Origin: Devosia rhizoryzae
Lineage (GTDB): Bacteria > Pseudomonadota > Alphaproteobacteria > Rhizobiales > Devosiaceae
Length of the DNA stretch: 64,000 nt
Reading direction: 5' to 3'
Assembly (NCBI RefSeq): GCF_016698665.1
Contig: NZ_CP068046.1
Coordinates: 744,001 to 808,000 of the forward strand
Below are positions 36,097-45,121 of the stretch, piece after piece. The position numbers and the translations under genes are program-made. Within the stretch, counting starts at the first letter, position 1, and each line of letters begins with the position of its first letter. The notes beneath the pieces were generated by a model. It did no database searches and was not told the origin of the DNA. It saw only the letters and a list, made by a program, of their open reading frames with translations.

Positions 36097-37197
36097 ATGC
36101 CCTTGGCCACACCTTTCTACCTCATCGATGAAGCCAAGCTCGATGCGAACCTTCAGAAGGTCGATCGGCTGCGTGCCCTTTCGGGCGCCAAATGCGTCAT
36201 GGCACTCAAGGCTTTCGCCACTTGGTCGACGTTCGAGCAGATCGCGCCGCATATGGACGGCTCGACGTCATCCTCACTCAACGAAGTGCGCCTGGGCAGG
36301 GAGAAGTTCGGCGGCGAAACGCACGCCTATTCGGTCGCGTGGTCGGACGGTGAGATCGACGAGGCGATCTCCTATGCCGACAAGATCATCTTCAATTCGC
36401 TTCGCCAACTGGAGCGCTTCCACGCCAAGGCCGCGCATTTGCCGATCGGCATGCGGGTCAATCCGGGCATCAGCCACTCCCATTTCGACCTGGCCGATCC
36501 GGCGCGGCCATTCAGCCGGCTGGGCGAATGGGATCTGAAGCGCATCGACAGCGCCATGGATCGTGTCAGCGGCTTCATGATCCACTGCAACTGCGAGAAC
36601 GACAGCTTTCCTGCGTTCTCGGCATTGCTCGACCAGTTCGAGGCCAAGCTGGGATCGTATCTTGAGCGGCTCAACTGGATCAGCTTCGGTGGTGGCTTGC
36701 ACTTCACCGGCGATGGCTATCCCATCGACCTGCTGGCGGCCCGGCTCAAGAGCTTTGCGGAGCGCTACCAGCTGCAGGTCTATCTCGAGCCCGGCGATGC
36801 GGTGGTGACCGATACGACGACGCTGGAAGTCACCGTGCTCGACGTGGTGGAGAATGAAAAGTCGATCGCCATCGTCGACAGCGCCGTCGAGGCGCACATG
36901 CTGGACCTGCTGGTTTATCGCGAAACGGCGACAGTTGCGCCTAATGCCGGACCGCACCGCTATGTCGTCGCCGGCAAGTCTTGCCTTGCAGGCGATGTGT
37001 TCGGCGAGTTCGATTTCCCGGAGCGGCTGGACGTTGGCTCGCGGGTGTCGCTGCTGAACGCCGGTGGCTATACCATGGTCAAGAAGAACTGGTTCAACGG
37101 CGTGGCGATGCCCTCGATCGCCATTCGCCGAAGAAATGGTCAAGTCGAACTCATGCGTCAGTTCGATTATGCCGATTATGTCGCCAGCCTCGGCTAG
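36097..37197 (+). CDS. nspC: Carboxynorspermidine decarboxylase
   Basis: 366-residue PLP-dependent group IV decarboxylase. The PLP lysine lies in VMALKAFATWS (near 34-44), and the CENDSFPAF (near 167), SFGGGLHFT (near 194) and GKSCLAGDVFGEF (near 295) segments are typical of carboxynorspermidine decarboxylase rather than DAP decarboxylase. It makes norspermidine or spermidine from the carboxylated precursor. The ATG at 36097 is chosen with TGGAG upstream; a TTG at 36079 is the longer choice. It is followed 38 bases later by the dehydrogenase of the same pathway. Confidence 0.94.
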   Translation: MPLATPFYLIDEAKLDANLQKVDRLRALSGAKCVMALKAFATWSTFEQIAPHMDGSTSSSLNEVRLGREKFGGETHAYSVAWSDGEIDEAISYADKIIFNSLRQLERFHAKAAHLPIGMRVNPGISHSHFDLADPARPFSRLGEWDLKRIDSAMDRVSGFMIHCNCENDSFPAFSALLDQFEAKLGSYLERLNWISFGGGLHFTGDGYPIDLLAARLKSFAERYQLQVYLEPGDAVVTDTTTLEVTVLDVVENEKSIAIVDSAVEAHMLDLLVYRETATVAPNAGPHRYVVAGKSCLAGDVFGEFDFPERLDVGSRVSLLNAGGYTMVKKNWFNGVAMPSIAIRRRNGQVELMRQFDYADYVASLG

Positions 37198-37235
37198 GCT
37201 GGCCCTTCCCCCTCGAAAAAGGTGTTTCGTGCCAA

Positions 37236-38516
37236 TTGAAAAAGAATGTTCTCATTATCGGCGCCGGAGGTGTCGCGCAGGTTGCGGCCTTTAAGGCAGC
37301 AATGCACAACGACGTGCTGGGCGACATCAATATCGCCTCGCGCACTGTCTCGAAATGCCAGTCCATCATTGCCGGCATGCTGGACAAGAAGGTGCTCAAA
37401 CGACCGGGTATCCTGGTCGCTCATGAGCTCGACGCAACGGATATCGAAGCGACCAAGGCGCTGATCCGGCGCACTCGAAGCCAGATCGTCATCAATGCCG
37501 GCTCGGCCTTCCTCAACATGGGTGTCCTTCGTGCCTGTCTCGACACCGGGGCAGCCTATATCGACACGGCCATCCATGAGGACCCCGCCAAAGTGTGCGA
37601 GACCCCGCCCTGGTATGGCAACTACGAGTGGAAGCATCGGGAGGAATGCGAGCGCAAGGGCGTGACGGCGGTGCTCGGCGCCGGCTTCGATCCCGGTGTC
37701 GTCAATGCTTACGCAGCGCTCGCGGCGGGAAGCTATTTCGATCGGATCGACAGCATCGACATCATCGATGTGAACGCCGGCAGCCATGGCCGCTATTTCG
37801 CCACCAACTTCGATCCGGAGATCAACTTCCGGGAGTTCACCGGGACAGTATGGAGTTGGCAGGGACGGCAGTGGACCGGCAACACAATGTTCGAGGTCAA
37901 GCGCACCGACGATCTGCCGGTGGTCGGTACACACACTACCTACCTTACCGGTCACGACGAGCTGCACTCGCTTTCGGCCAATCTGGACGTGCCCGATATT
38001 CGTTTCTGGATGGGCTTTAGCGAGCACTACATCAACGTTTTCACTGTGCTCAACAAACTTGGGCTGCTGTCCGAAAAGCCCGTAACCACCGCCGAGGGGG
38101 ACGAGGTCGTGCCGCTCAAGCTCGTCAAGGCCGTGCTGCCCGATCCTGTGTCATTGGCACCCGATTACACGGGCAAGACCTTTATCGGCGATCTGATCCG
38201 CGGCACGCATAACGGCGTCGAAAGAGAGCTCCTCGTCTACAATATCAGCGACCACGAAGAGGCTTTCGCCGAAACGTCAAGCCAGGCGATTTCCTACACG
38301 GCGGGGGTTCCGGCTGTTGCGGCAGCCATTTTGATTGCGCGCGGGGAGTGGGACTGCCACCACATGGTCAATGTCGAAGAGCTGCCGCCCGTGCCGTTTA
38401 TCGAGCTGTTGGGCCGCATGGGTCTTCCTACGCGCATCCGCGATGCTCGTGGTGATCGTGCCTTCGATCCTGCCGAGTTTCGACGGGAACGCAAGGCAGC
38501 CCGGTCAGGCGCCTAG
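37236..38516 (+). CDS. Carboxynorspermidine/carboxyspermidine dehydrogenase (LYS9/saccharopine dehydrogenase-like)
   Basis: A 426-residue enzyme with an N-terminal Rossmann motif VLIIGAGGVAQVAAFKAA (near 5-22) and the saccharopine-dehydrogenase-like fold. It condenses an aldehyde derivative (from aspartate semialdehyde) with a diamine by NADPH reduction, giving the substrate of NspC. The motifs INAGSAFLNMGVLRACLDTGAAYID and LGAGFDPGVVNAYA are family landmarks. No ATG exists at the conserved N-terminus, so TTG at 37236 is the likely start; AAGGTG lies about 12 bases upstream. Together with nspC this is the alternative polyamine route. Confidence 0.9.
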   Translation: MKKNVLIIGAGGVAQVAAFKAAMHNDVLGDINIASRTVSKCQSIIAGMLDKKVLKRPGILVAHELDATDIEATKALIRRTRSQIVINAGSAFLNMGVLRACLDTGAAYIDTAIHEDPAKVCETPPWYGNYEWKHREECERKGVTAVLGAGFDPGVVNAYAALAAGSYFDRIDSIDIIDVNAGSHGRYFATNFDPEINFREFTGTVWSWQGRQWTGNTMFEVKRTDDLPVVGTHTTYLTGHDELHSLSANLDVPDIRFWMGFSEHYINVFTVLNKLGLLSEKPVTTAEGDEVVPLKLVKAVLPDPVSLAPDYTGKTFIGDLIRGTHNGVERELLVYNISDHEEAFAETSSQAISYTAGVPAVAAAILIARGEWDCHHMVNVEELPPVPFIELLGRMGLPTRIRDARGDRAFDPAEFRRERKAARSGA

Positions 38517-38577
38517 GCGTGCAACCATCGGCGCTCGAAAACCCTTGGGCCTTCACACCTAACTTGTGGAGGCCACG

Positions 38578-38838
38578 ATGATCGACAAGAAGCAGGAGGT
38601 CGCGTTTCTCGCCGACGAGTTCAAGCTGTCTGCGAGGCGTGCCGCCGCCCTGATCGCCGGCACACCGGAAGAAGCGGGCGAGCTGACGATGGAGCAGCTT
38701 GAGGCGGAGAAGAACCGCGACCCTTATGGGGATGTGCCGGTGCCCGTTTCGCCGGAAGAGCACGAGATTGAAGGCAATGGCGGTTTGCAAAAAACCGTTG
38801 TGCGGCGCGAGAACAAGGCGAGCCGGACCGGGCCCTAA
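38578..38838 (+). CDS. Small protein, unknown function
   Basis: 86 residues, no signal peptide or membrane segment. Helical N-terminal half (IDKKQEVAFLADEFKLSARRAAALI) and a charged C-terminal tail with PVPVSPEEHEIEG. The ATG at 38578 has GGAGG 8 bases upstream, a good translation signal. Its stop overlaps the convergent sensor-kinase gene by 4 bases. I recognise no family. Confidence 0.75.
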   Translation: MIDKKQEVAFLADEFKLSARRAAALIAGTPEEAGELTMEQLEAEKNRDPYGDVPVPVSPEEHEIEGNGGLQKTVVRRENKASRTGP

Positions 38839-39866
38839 GCCTCGAAACTGACCAGGACCTGTGTGCCAGGGCCTTCGCCGTAGCCGACCTGGGCGCCGAG
38901 GCTGATGGCCATGGCTTTGACGATGCGGCTGCCAAGGCCGGTTCCCTGGGGCTTGTCGGTGCCGGAAAAACCAATGCCGTCGTCCTCGACGATCAACTGC
39001 ACCTGCGTGCCATCGCGGAACATGCGGACGCGGACCTCGCCGGGCTCGCGTCCGGTATAGGCGTATTTCAGGGCATTGGTGACGAGTTCGGTGACGATCA
39101 CGCCCAGTGAGGCGACCTTTTCGGTCGGCAAGGGAAAACCCTGCACATCGACACGCAGGCGGGCGGTCTGGCCTTCGGCCTGGAGGGTATTTTCCAGCTC
39201 GCCGATCAAGCCGTTGAGGTATTCGCCGGTGTGGACGGAGCGCACGTCTTCGGAAGTGTAAAGGTGGCGATGGACGCCGGCGATGGCCTGGATGCGGACC
39301 TGAGTCTCGGAGAGCGCGCGCTTGGCTTCGGGGTCTTCGACTGCGTTGCTCTGAAGGCCCACCAAGGCCGCCACCATGGCCAAGCTGTTGGCAACGCGAT
39401 GATTTACTTCGCCGAGCAGCAGTTCGGCGTGCTCGCGCGCTTCTCGCACTTCGCGTTCGGCCTTGGCTTTGGCGCGGTTGAGGCGAACGTGGTCGATGGC
39501 GTGGTCGATGGAAGCGACGAGGAGCTCCATGAACTCTTCGGCGCCGGACTTGGGCACGAAGTCGGTGGCGCCCGATTTCAGCGCCGCGACGGCGATGGCC
39601 ATCTCCGCCGAGCCGGTGACGTAAACCACCGCCGGCCGATCTTCCAATGTTTCCATGCCCTTAAGAACGTCAAGGCCGGTTCCGGTAGGGAGATAATGAT
39701 CGAGCGCCACCACGTCGAAGGTGGTGGAGCGGATCATCTCAAGACCAGCTTCGCCGGTTTCGGCATGGGCGAACTCGTAGCCGCGCCGTGACATGGCCTT
39801 TTCGACCAGGCGGGTGAGACCCGGGTCGTCGTCGATGTAAAGGACATGGGGCGTGCGGTTGGGCAT
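38835..39866 (-). CDS. Response regulator fused to an HisKA_2-type histidine kinase
   Basis: 343 residues. A receiver (Asp56 in VVALDHYLP; acidic triad IDDDP at 11-15; Lys in DFVPKSG) is followed by a HisKA_2 dimerisation segment with His156 (GEVNHRVANSLAMV) and HATPase boxes TELVTNALKYAY (near 246), DDGIGFSG and GTGLGSRIV. It has no sensory or membrane part. It is a phosphorelay-input kinase of the kind found in rhizobial stress pathways. It is the last gene of a three-gene operon (kinase, receiver, receiver-kinase); start ATG 39866, with a GTG at 39869. Confidence 0.92.
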   Translation of the reverse strand: MPNRTPHVLYIDDDPGLTRLVEKAMSRRGYEFAHAETGEAGLEMIRSTTFDVVALDHYLPTGTGLDVLKGMETLEDRPAVVYVTGSAEMAIAVAALKSGATDFVPKSGAEEFMELLVASIDHAIDHVRLNRAKAKAEREVREAREHAELLLGEVNHRVANSLAMVAALVGLQSNAVEDPEAKRALSETQVRIQAIAGVHRHLYTSEDVRSVHTGEYLNGLIGELENTLQAEGQTARLRVDVQGFPLPTEKVASLGVIVTELVTNALKYAYTGREPGEVRVRMFRDGTQVQLIVEDDGIGFSGTDKPQGTGLGSRIVKAMAISLGAQVGYGEGPGTQVLVSFEA

Positions 39867-39871
39867 CACGT

Positions 39872-40315
39872 TTATTCGGCTTCGGGGATCTGCATCACTG
39901 AAAAGAACAGGCCCAACTGCTTGATAGCGTTGGCAAAACCATCATAGTCGACTGGCTTGGTGATATACACGTTGGCGCCCAGATCGTAGCAGCGCTGGAT
40001 CTCGCGCTGGTCGTCTGTAGTGGTCAGGACCACGACGGGTGAGCGCTTGGTGTGCTCGTTGCCCTTGACCTTTTCGAGGATGTCGATGCCCGTCATGTCG
40101 GGCAGGTTGAGGTCTAGCAGCACCAGCAGTTGGCGTCCCTTATTGACCAGACCCGTGCCATCGGAACCGAGCAAGAACGACAGCGCATCGGTGCCATTGG
40201 TGAAGGATACGATCTCGTTGGCGACACCGGCGCGGCGAATGTTCTTTTCGATGAGGCGGGCATGGCCCTCATCGTCTTCGACCATGATGATGGTCACAGG
40301 ACGGGCGTTGTTCAT
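39872..40315 (-). CDS. Single-domain response regulator (Rcp1/CheY-like)
   Basis: 147 residues, one receiver with acidic pair VEDDE (13-16), phospho-acceptor Asp68 in LLVLLDLNLPD, Thr in VVVLTTTDD and Lys in VYITKPVDYDGF. The extended form with TGLVNKGRQ before the Asp is typical of Rcp1-type regulators. It is encoded between a CHASE3 kinase (ATGA overlap) and a receiver-kinase fusion, and so probably shuttles phosphate between them. Confidence 0.94.
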   Translation of the reverse strand: MNNARPVTIIMVEDDEGHARLIEKNIRRAGVANEIVSFTNGTDALSFLLGSDGTGLVNKGRQLLVLLDLNLPDMTGIDILEKVKGNEHTKRSPVVVLTTTDDQREIQRCYDLGANVYITKPVDYDGFANAIKQLGLFFSVMQIPEAE

Positions 40316-41805
40316 GCTGCATTCCCCAGATAGCCACGCAGGTCACGCGGCAGATTGATGATGAAGGTCGTGCCTTGGCCAAGCGTCGAGGTCAATGTGA
40401 CATCGCCACCAAGGCTGCGCACGATGGTGCGCACATGGGCAAGGCCGATGCCTTCGCCCGGATGGTTCTGCGAGCCCGAGCGGCGGAAGAGTTCGAAAAC
40501 GCGCTCATGGTCCATCTCGGCGATGCCGCGGCCGTTGTCGGCCACCTCGATGACGACGCGATTGCCGGGCAGGTGGCGCGCGCTGATGGTGACGCGGAGC
40601 GGACGGGACGGGTCCTGGTATTTGACGGCGTTGTCGAGCATGTTGCCCAACACCTGCTCGATGGAGAGCCGGTCGGTAAAGACCTGGCCGACGCGGATGT
40701 CGGTTGCGATCTCGCCTTGGCTGTCGGCGACCTGGTGGTGAACGGCGGCAGCGCTCGCTTCGGCGAGTTCCTGCAGGTTCACCGGCTCGGGCTTGAGCTG
40801 ACGGCGGCCTTCGCGGGAAATCTTGAGGATGGCGTTGATCAGGCCGTCCATCTTGCGGGTTGCAGCGCGGATGAAGGAGACGGCCTCGGGAAGATCTTCG
40901 AGCGCGGCTTCGCGCGCTTCGATGTCGAGCGGGTCAGTCGTGTCGGCGGGCTTGGCGTCGATATAGGACTTGACCGCCTGAACACCTGTTTCGAGTTCGC
41001 TGGTAAAGCCCATGATGTTGACCAGTGGCGCGCGAAGATCGTGCGTCACGATATAGGCGAAGCGCTGGATTTCCTCGTTGGCTTTGCCGAGGTCGGCGGT
41101 ACGTTCCTTGACGCGTTCTTCAAGGCCGGTATTGAGCTCCTCAACGGTGCTGCGAGCGCGGGCCAGTTCGCGCGTATAGCTGATCACCGCCCAGAAGGCG
41201 CCGGCGACCACGGCCAGGATGATCAGACCCCCAGCAATCGAAACCCAACGAAGGAGGTTGATGGTATCGCGTTGATTGGCGACGCCCCCGGTCAGCCGTT
41301 CATCAACGGCTGTGATGAACTGGTCGATGAATGTGCGGATAGCCTGAGCCGCACGCTGCCCCTGGTCGGTACGGACGACGGAGCGGGCGCCTTCGACATC
41401 ACCTTGGCGAACAAGATCGATCGTCTCGGCCATCTCATTGAGCTTGATGGCCACATCGTCGCGCAGGGTTGCGATGTAGGGCAGGGCCTGCGGATAGGGC
41501 GCCAAGACCTGCTCAAGCGCCTGAAGCTGTTCTTCGACTTCGGGAAGGGATGCTTCGTAGGGCTCGAGGTAGCTTTCGTCCTGGGTCAGAAGAAAACCGC
41601 GCTGGCTCGACTCGATATCCTGCATGCTGACGCGCAGATCGACTGCGGCGCGTCGCGCGATACGACCCTGAATGACTTCATCAAAATAGCCCTGCGAGCG
41701 TTCGACCAGCCACACATTGGTGCCGATAATGCCGAGCAGGGCAAGGAGCCCGACCAGCAAGAGCAGCGCAGTGGAGCGCACGAAAGTCTGGCTCGTGATC
41801 GGCAT
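40312..41805 (-). CDS. Membrane sensor histidine kinase with CHASE3-like periplasmic domain
   Basis: 497 residues. Helix 1 near 10-30; CHASE3-type periplasmic helical domain near 38-185 (SSQRGFLLTQDESYLEPYE); helix 2 near 187-210; coiled-coil linker; HisKA with His255 (YIVTHDLRAPLVNI); HATPase boxes NMLDNAVKYQ, DNGRGI and GEGIGLAHVR. CHASE3 domains sense extracytoplasmic signals, but the ligand is unknown. The ATG at 41805 has GGGGA about 8 bases upstream. It is the first gene of the three-gene operon; 193 bases separate it from the dcw cluster. Confidence 0.94.
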   Translation of the reverse strand: MPITSQTFVRSTALLLLVGLLALLGIIGTNVWLVERSQGYFDEVIQGRIARRAAVDLRVSMQDIESSQRGFLLTQDESYLEPYEASLPEVEEQLQALEQVLAPYPQALPYIATLRDDVAIKLNEMAETIDLVRQGDVEGARSVVRTDQGQRAAQAIRTFIDQFITAVDERLTGGVANQRDTINLLRWVSIAGGLIILAVVAGAFWAVISYTRELARARSTVEELNTGLEERVKERTADLGKANEEIQRFAYIVTHDLRAPLVNIMGFTSELETGVQAVKSYIDAKPADTTDPLDIEAREAALEDLPEAVSFIRAATRKMDGLINAILKISREGRRQLKPEPVNLQELAEASAAAVHHQVADSQGEIATDIRVGQVFTDRLSIEQVLGNMLDNAVKYQDPSRPLRVTISARHLPGNRVVIEVADNGRGIAEMDHERVFELFRRSGSQNHPGEGIGLAHVRTIVRSLGGDVTLTSTLGQGTTFIINLPRDLRGYLGNAA

Positions 41806-41998
41806 AAGAGTCCCCGCATACACAGCCTTCATAGCGTAATGGAGCGAGAGGGCAATATCCCACGCAGCCGGGCCGCCCACTTTCCCTCCGCAAGGTCATG
41901 AAAGCGGCATGGGAAACAGATTCTTAAGCGTCGCCGTGCAGAATCCGGATCGAGTTCAAAAACCGGTCGGCGGGCCGGGTGTGGAGTAGGTTGCCGAT

Positions 41999-43000
41999 AT
42001 GGGCAAGTCATCGCTGCCCGAGATGGGGATGCCGAGCGGCCCGCATGTGCCCGTCCTCCTGGACGAGGTGCTTGCCGCCTTGTCACCGGTGGCTGGCATC
42101 CGCATCGTCGACGGCACTTTTGGAGCAGGCGGCTATTCGCGTGCCCTGCTGCAAGCGGGCGCCCATGTCATCGGCATCGATCGCGATCCATCGGTCGCAC
42201 CGCATGTTGCGGCGCTGACCGAGGAATTCCCCGGTCGCTTCACCTTTGTCCCAGGCACTTTTTCCGAGCTCGACACTCTGGCGTCCGGTTTGGGCCCGAT
42301 CGATGCGGTTGTGCTCGATATCGGCGTTTCCTCCATGCAGCTCGACCAGGCGGAGCGCGGCTTTTCCTTCATGCGCGAAGGCCCGCTCGACATGCGGATG
42401 AGCCAGTCGGGCGAGAGCGCCGCTGATCTGGTCAATGGCCTCGAGACCGAAGAGCTTGCGAACCTGCTTTATGCCTTTGGCGAGGAGCGCAAGTCGCGCC
42501 GCATTGCTCAGTTCATCGTCGCGGCCCGCGAAACGGCGCCGATCACGACCACGCTGGAGCTGGCACGGATCATCGAAAAGGCCATTGGCCGCAAGCCGGG
42601 CGATGCGCATCCAGCAACGCGCTCGTTCCAGGCGTTGCGCATCGCGGTCAATGGCGAGTTCGACCAGTTGGTCGAGGGCCTTTTTGCTGCCGAGCGCTTG
42701 CTGGACGAGGGTGGCAAGCTGGCCGTCGTGAGCTTTCATTCACTCGAGGACCGGATCGTCAAGCGGTTCTTCGATCCGGACAAGGGTGGACCCACCGCGT
42801 CCCGTCACCTGCCGCAGGCGGTGGTTGAGCCGCTGCGCTGGCAGCCGGTTGCGAAGGCGGTCAAGTCGGGAGAAGCCGAACTGGCGCGTAATCCGCGGGC
42901 GCGCTCTGCGGTGCTGCGCAGCGGCGTTCGAACCGGGGAGGCGGCGCGTCCCGTTAATATGCAGGGTCTTGGCGTGCCGCAGATCAGGGGCGCAGCATGA
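41999..43000 (+). CDS. rsmH: 16S rRNA (cytosine(1402)-N(4))-methyltransferase RsmH
   Basis: 333-residue SAM-dependent methyltransferase (MraW) with [13 protein letters not shown] near 16-28, motif [16 protein letters not shown] near 38-52, [18 protein letters not shown] near 108-125 and [14 protein letters not shown] near 244-257. It methylates C1402 in the ribosomal P site. It is the first gene of the dcw cluster here; no mraZ lies upstream. The ATG at 41999 is supported by the conserved N-terminus. It overlaps ftsL as ATGA. Confidence 0.97.
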   Translation: MGKSSLPEMGMPSGPHVPVLLDEVLAALSPVAGIRIVDGTFGAGGYSRALLQAGAHVIGIDRDPSVAPHVAALTEEFPGRFTFVPGTFSELDTLASGLGPIDAVVLDIGVSSMQLDQAERGFSFMREGPLDMRMSQSGESAADLVNGLETEELANLLYAFGEERKSRRIAQFIVAARETAPITTTLELARIIEKAIGRKPGDAHPATRSFQALRIAVNGEFDQLVEGLFAAERLLDEGGKLAVVSFHSLEDRIVKRFFDPDKGGPTASRHLPQAVVEPLRWQPVAKAVKSGEAELARNPRARSAVLRSGVRTGEAARPVNMQGLGVPQIRGAA

Positions 43001-43380
43001 TCCGCACCATCAATATTGTTCTGATCTTTGTGTCGGTCGCCATGCTGGCCGGGGTTTATGCGCTGAAGTTCTCGATCGAGGGCACGGCGGCGGAGCGCAC
43101 GGCGCTGACGGCCAAGATCCACGATCAGGAAGGCGAGTTGTCGCTGCTGCAGGCGGACTGGGCAGTGCTCAACCAGCCCGGCCATGTCGATCCGATCGTG
43201 CGGCGCCATGAGATGGAGCTTGCCGTGGGACCGGTGAAGCAGGAGCAGTTTGGCGCCTTTACCGCCATTCCGATGCGCCCGGCGCGGCCCGACACGGCTG
43301 CAATGGATGCATTGTTCAACGCCATTGCCGAGGGCATCGACCCGATCGATGCAATCCTCGAACTGGAAGGCATCGAGTAA
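42997..43380 (+). CDS. ftsL: Cell division protein FtsL
   Basis: 127 residues with one membrane helix near 5-24 ([20 protein letters not shown]) and a periplasmic coiled-coil region to about 60. Its sequence is weakly conserved, as usual for FtsL. It is identified by size, topology and its place between rsmH and ftsI. It forms the FtsB-FtsL-FtsQ divisome subcomplex. It overlaps both neighbours (ATGA with rsmH, 1 base with ftsI), so it is tightly coupled. Confidence 0.88.
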   Translation: MIRTINIVLIFVSVAMLAGVYALKFSIEGTAAERTALTAKIHDQEGELSLLQADWAVLNQPGHVDPIVRRHEMELAVGPVKQEQFGAFTAIPMRPARPDTAAMDALFNAIAEGIDPIDAILELEGIE

Positions 43381-45116
43381 TGGCCATCACTGCCGACGAT
43401 TTTTCGCCCGCCATTGCGCTCGTGGGGGCCCGCAAGCAGCGTGTCAACCTGACCCAGGCGCGTATTCGCTGGATGATCCTGGCGCTGGTGCTCGGCTTCG
43501 GCGTGATCTGCGGGCGCCTTGTGATGCTGGGCATGGTCGAGACCGACCAGAGCATCGAAGGGCAGACCCGCGACGTCATTCAGGCAAGCCGTCCGCCGAT
43601 TCTGGACCGGAACGGTCTCGAGATGGCGGTCGATATCCGCGTGCCCTCGCTTTACGCCGAGCCACGCCGCATCGTCGATGTCGAGGAAGCAGTGCGCAAG
43701 CTGCGCACAGTGCTGCCGGACCTTAGGGAAGACTGGTTGCGCAACCGCCTTTCCGGCGACAAGGGCTTTGTCTGGGTGCAGCGCGAGCTGACGCCGGCGA
43801 TCGAAGACGCGGTGATGCAGCTGGGCATACCCGGCGTCGACTTCATCACCGAGTCCAAGCGCTTCTATCCCGGCATGCGCGAGGCTTCGCATATTCTGGG
43901 CTCCACCAATGTGGACAACCAGGGCATTGCCGGCATCGAACGGCATATGGACACCGAATCCATCGCTCTCTTGCAGGAGCTTGGACTCGCGCGCGGCGCC
44001 GCGCTGACGCCGGTGGAACTTTCGATCGACATGCGCGCGCAGCACGTGATGCATGACCAGGTGGTGGACGCGATGACGCGTTACCAGGCGATCGCCGCGG
44101 CAGGCGTGATGATGGACATCCATACCGGCGAGATCATTGCGCTGGCGTCGGTGCCTGACTTCGATCCGAACGATCCGGCCAGCGCCCTGGTAAAAGACAC
44201 ATTCAACCGTGTTACGGCGGGTATTTTCGAGCCGGGCTCGACCTTCAAGACCGTGACCCTTGCCGGTGCGCTCGACAGCGGCATGGTCAAGCTTACCGAT
44301 CAGTTCGACGCCCGCTATGGCGTCCGCTTCGGCCGCTTCACCATCGACGATTTCCACGGCAAGCACCGCATCCTCAGCCTGCCGGAAGTCTACAAATATT
44401 CATCCAATATCGGCACCATCCGCGTCATGCAGGCCATGGGCAAGGACGCGTTCCGCGCTTTCCTCAGCCGCATGAAGTTTGATGAGCGTGTGCAGTTCGA
44501 ACTGCCGGAAATGCGTGTGCCGACGGTGCCGAAAGAGTTTTCGGAAGTCGGCGCCGCCACGGCTTCGTTCGGCCATGGTCTTTCCGTGTCGCCGCTGCAC
44601 CTTGTCGCCGCCTATTCAGCCTTCGCCAATGGCGGCAACTATATCGCGCCCACCATCTACAAGCGCGACGTCGCTACCGCCGAGCAGCTCTATGAGCGGG
44701 TCATCTCAGAAGATGCCAGTGCCTCCATCCGCTACCTGATGCGGCTCAACGCCATTTCAGCGGGCGGTTCGGGCTCGCAGATGAACAAGGCGGCGCTTGG
44801 CTACCGGGCTGGCGGCAAGACCGGCACGGCGGAAAAGGTGGTCGATGGCCGCTATTCGTCGAGCAAGGTTACCAACTTCTTCGCCTCCGCCTTCCCGCTC
44901 GACAACCCGAAATATGCCATGGTCATCATGGTGGACGAGCCCAAGGCCGAGAACCCGCAATCGGGCACGACGGCTGGCTGGAATGCCGGCGCCATTACCG
45001 GCCGCGTCATCCAGCGGGTTGCGCCCATGCTTGGCATTGCGCCAGATTTCAGCGAAGCGCTGGACCAGCAGATCGTTCCGGCCTCCGTCCGTCAGCTTTA
45101 TCCAGAAGGATTCTGA
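43380..45116 (+). CDS. ftsI: Septal peptidoglycan transpeptidase FtsI (PBP3)
   Basis: A 578-residue class B penicillin-binding protein: membrane anchor near 31-50, dimerisation region, then the transpeptidase domain with catalytic Ser287 in SxxK (GSTFK), SSN at 341-343 and KTG at 480-482. It crosslinks septal peptidoglycan together with FtsW. The start ATG overlaps the ftsL stop by 1 base. All catalytic motifs are intact and the length is normal. Confidence 0.97.
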   Translation: MAITADDFSPAIALVGARKQRVNLTQARIRWMILALVLGFGVICGRLVMLGMVETDQSIEGQTRDVIQASRPPILDRNGLEMAVDIRVPSLYAEPRRIVDVEEAVRKLRTVLPDLREDWLRNRLSGDKGFVWVQRELTPAIEDAVMQLGIPGVDFITESKRFYPGMREASHILGSTNVDNQGIAGIERHMDTESIALLQELGLARGAALTPVELSIDMRAQHVMHDQVVDAMTRYQAIAAAGVMMDIHTGEIIALASVPDFDPNDPASALVKDTFNRVTAGIFEPGSTFKTVTLAGALDSGMVKLTDQFDARYGVRFGRFTIDDFHGKHRILSLPEVYKYSSNIGTIRVMQAMGKDAFRAFLSRMKFDERVQFELPEMRVPTVPKEFSEVGAATASFGHGLSVSPLHLVAAYSAFANGGNYIAPTIYKRDVATAEQLYERVISEDASASIRYLMRLNAISAGGSGSQMNKAALGYRAGGKTGTAEKVVDGRYSSSKVTNFFASAFPLDNPKYAMVIMVDEPKAENPQSGTTAGWNAGAITGRVIQRVAPMLGIAPDFSEALDQQIVPASVRQLYPEGF

Positions 45117-45121
45117 TCCAA

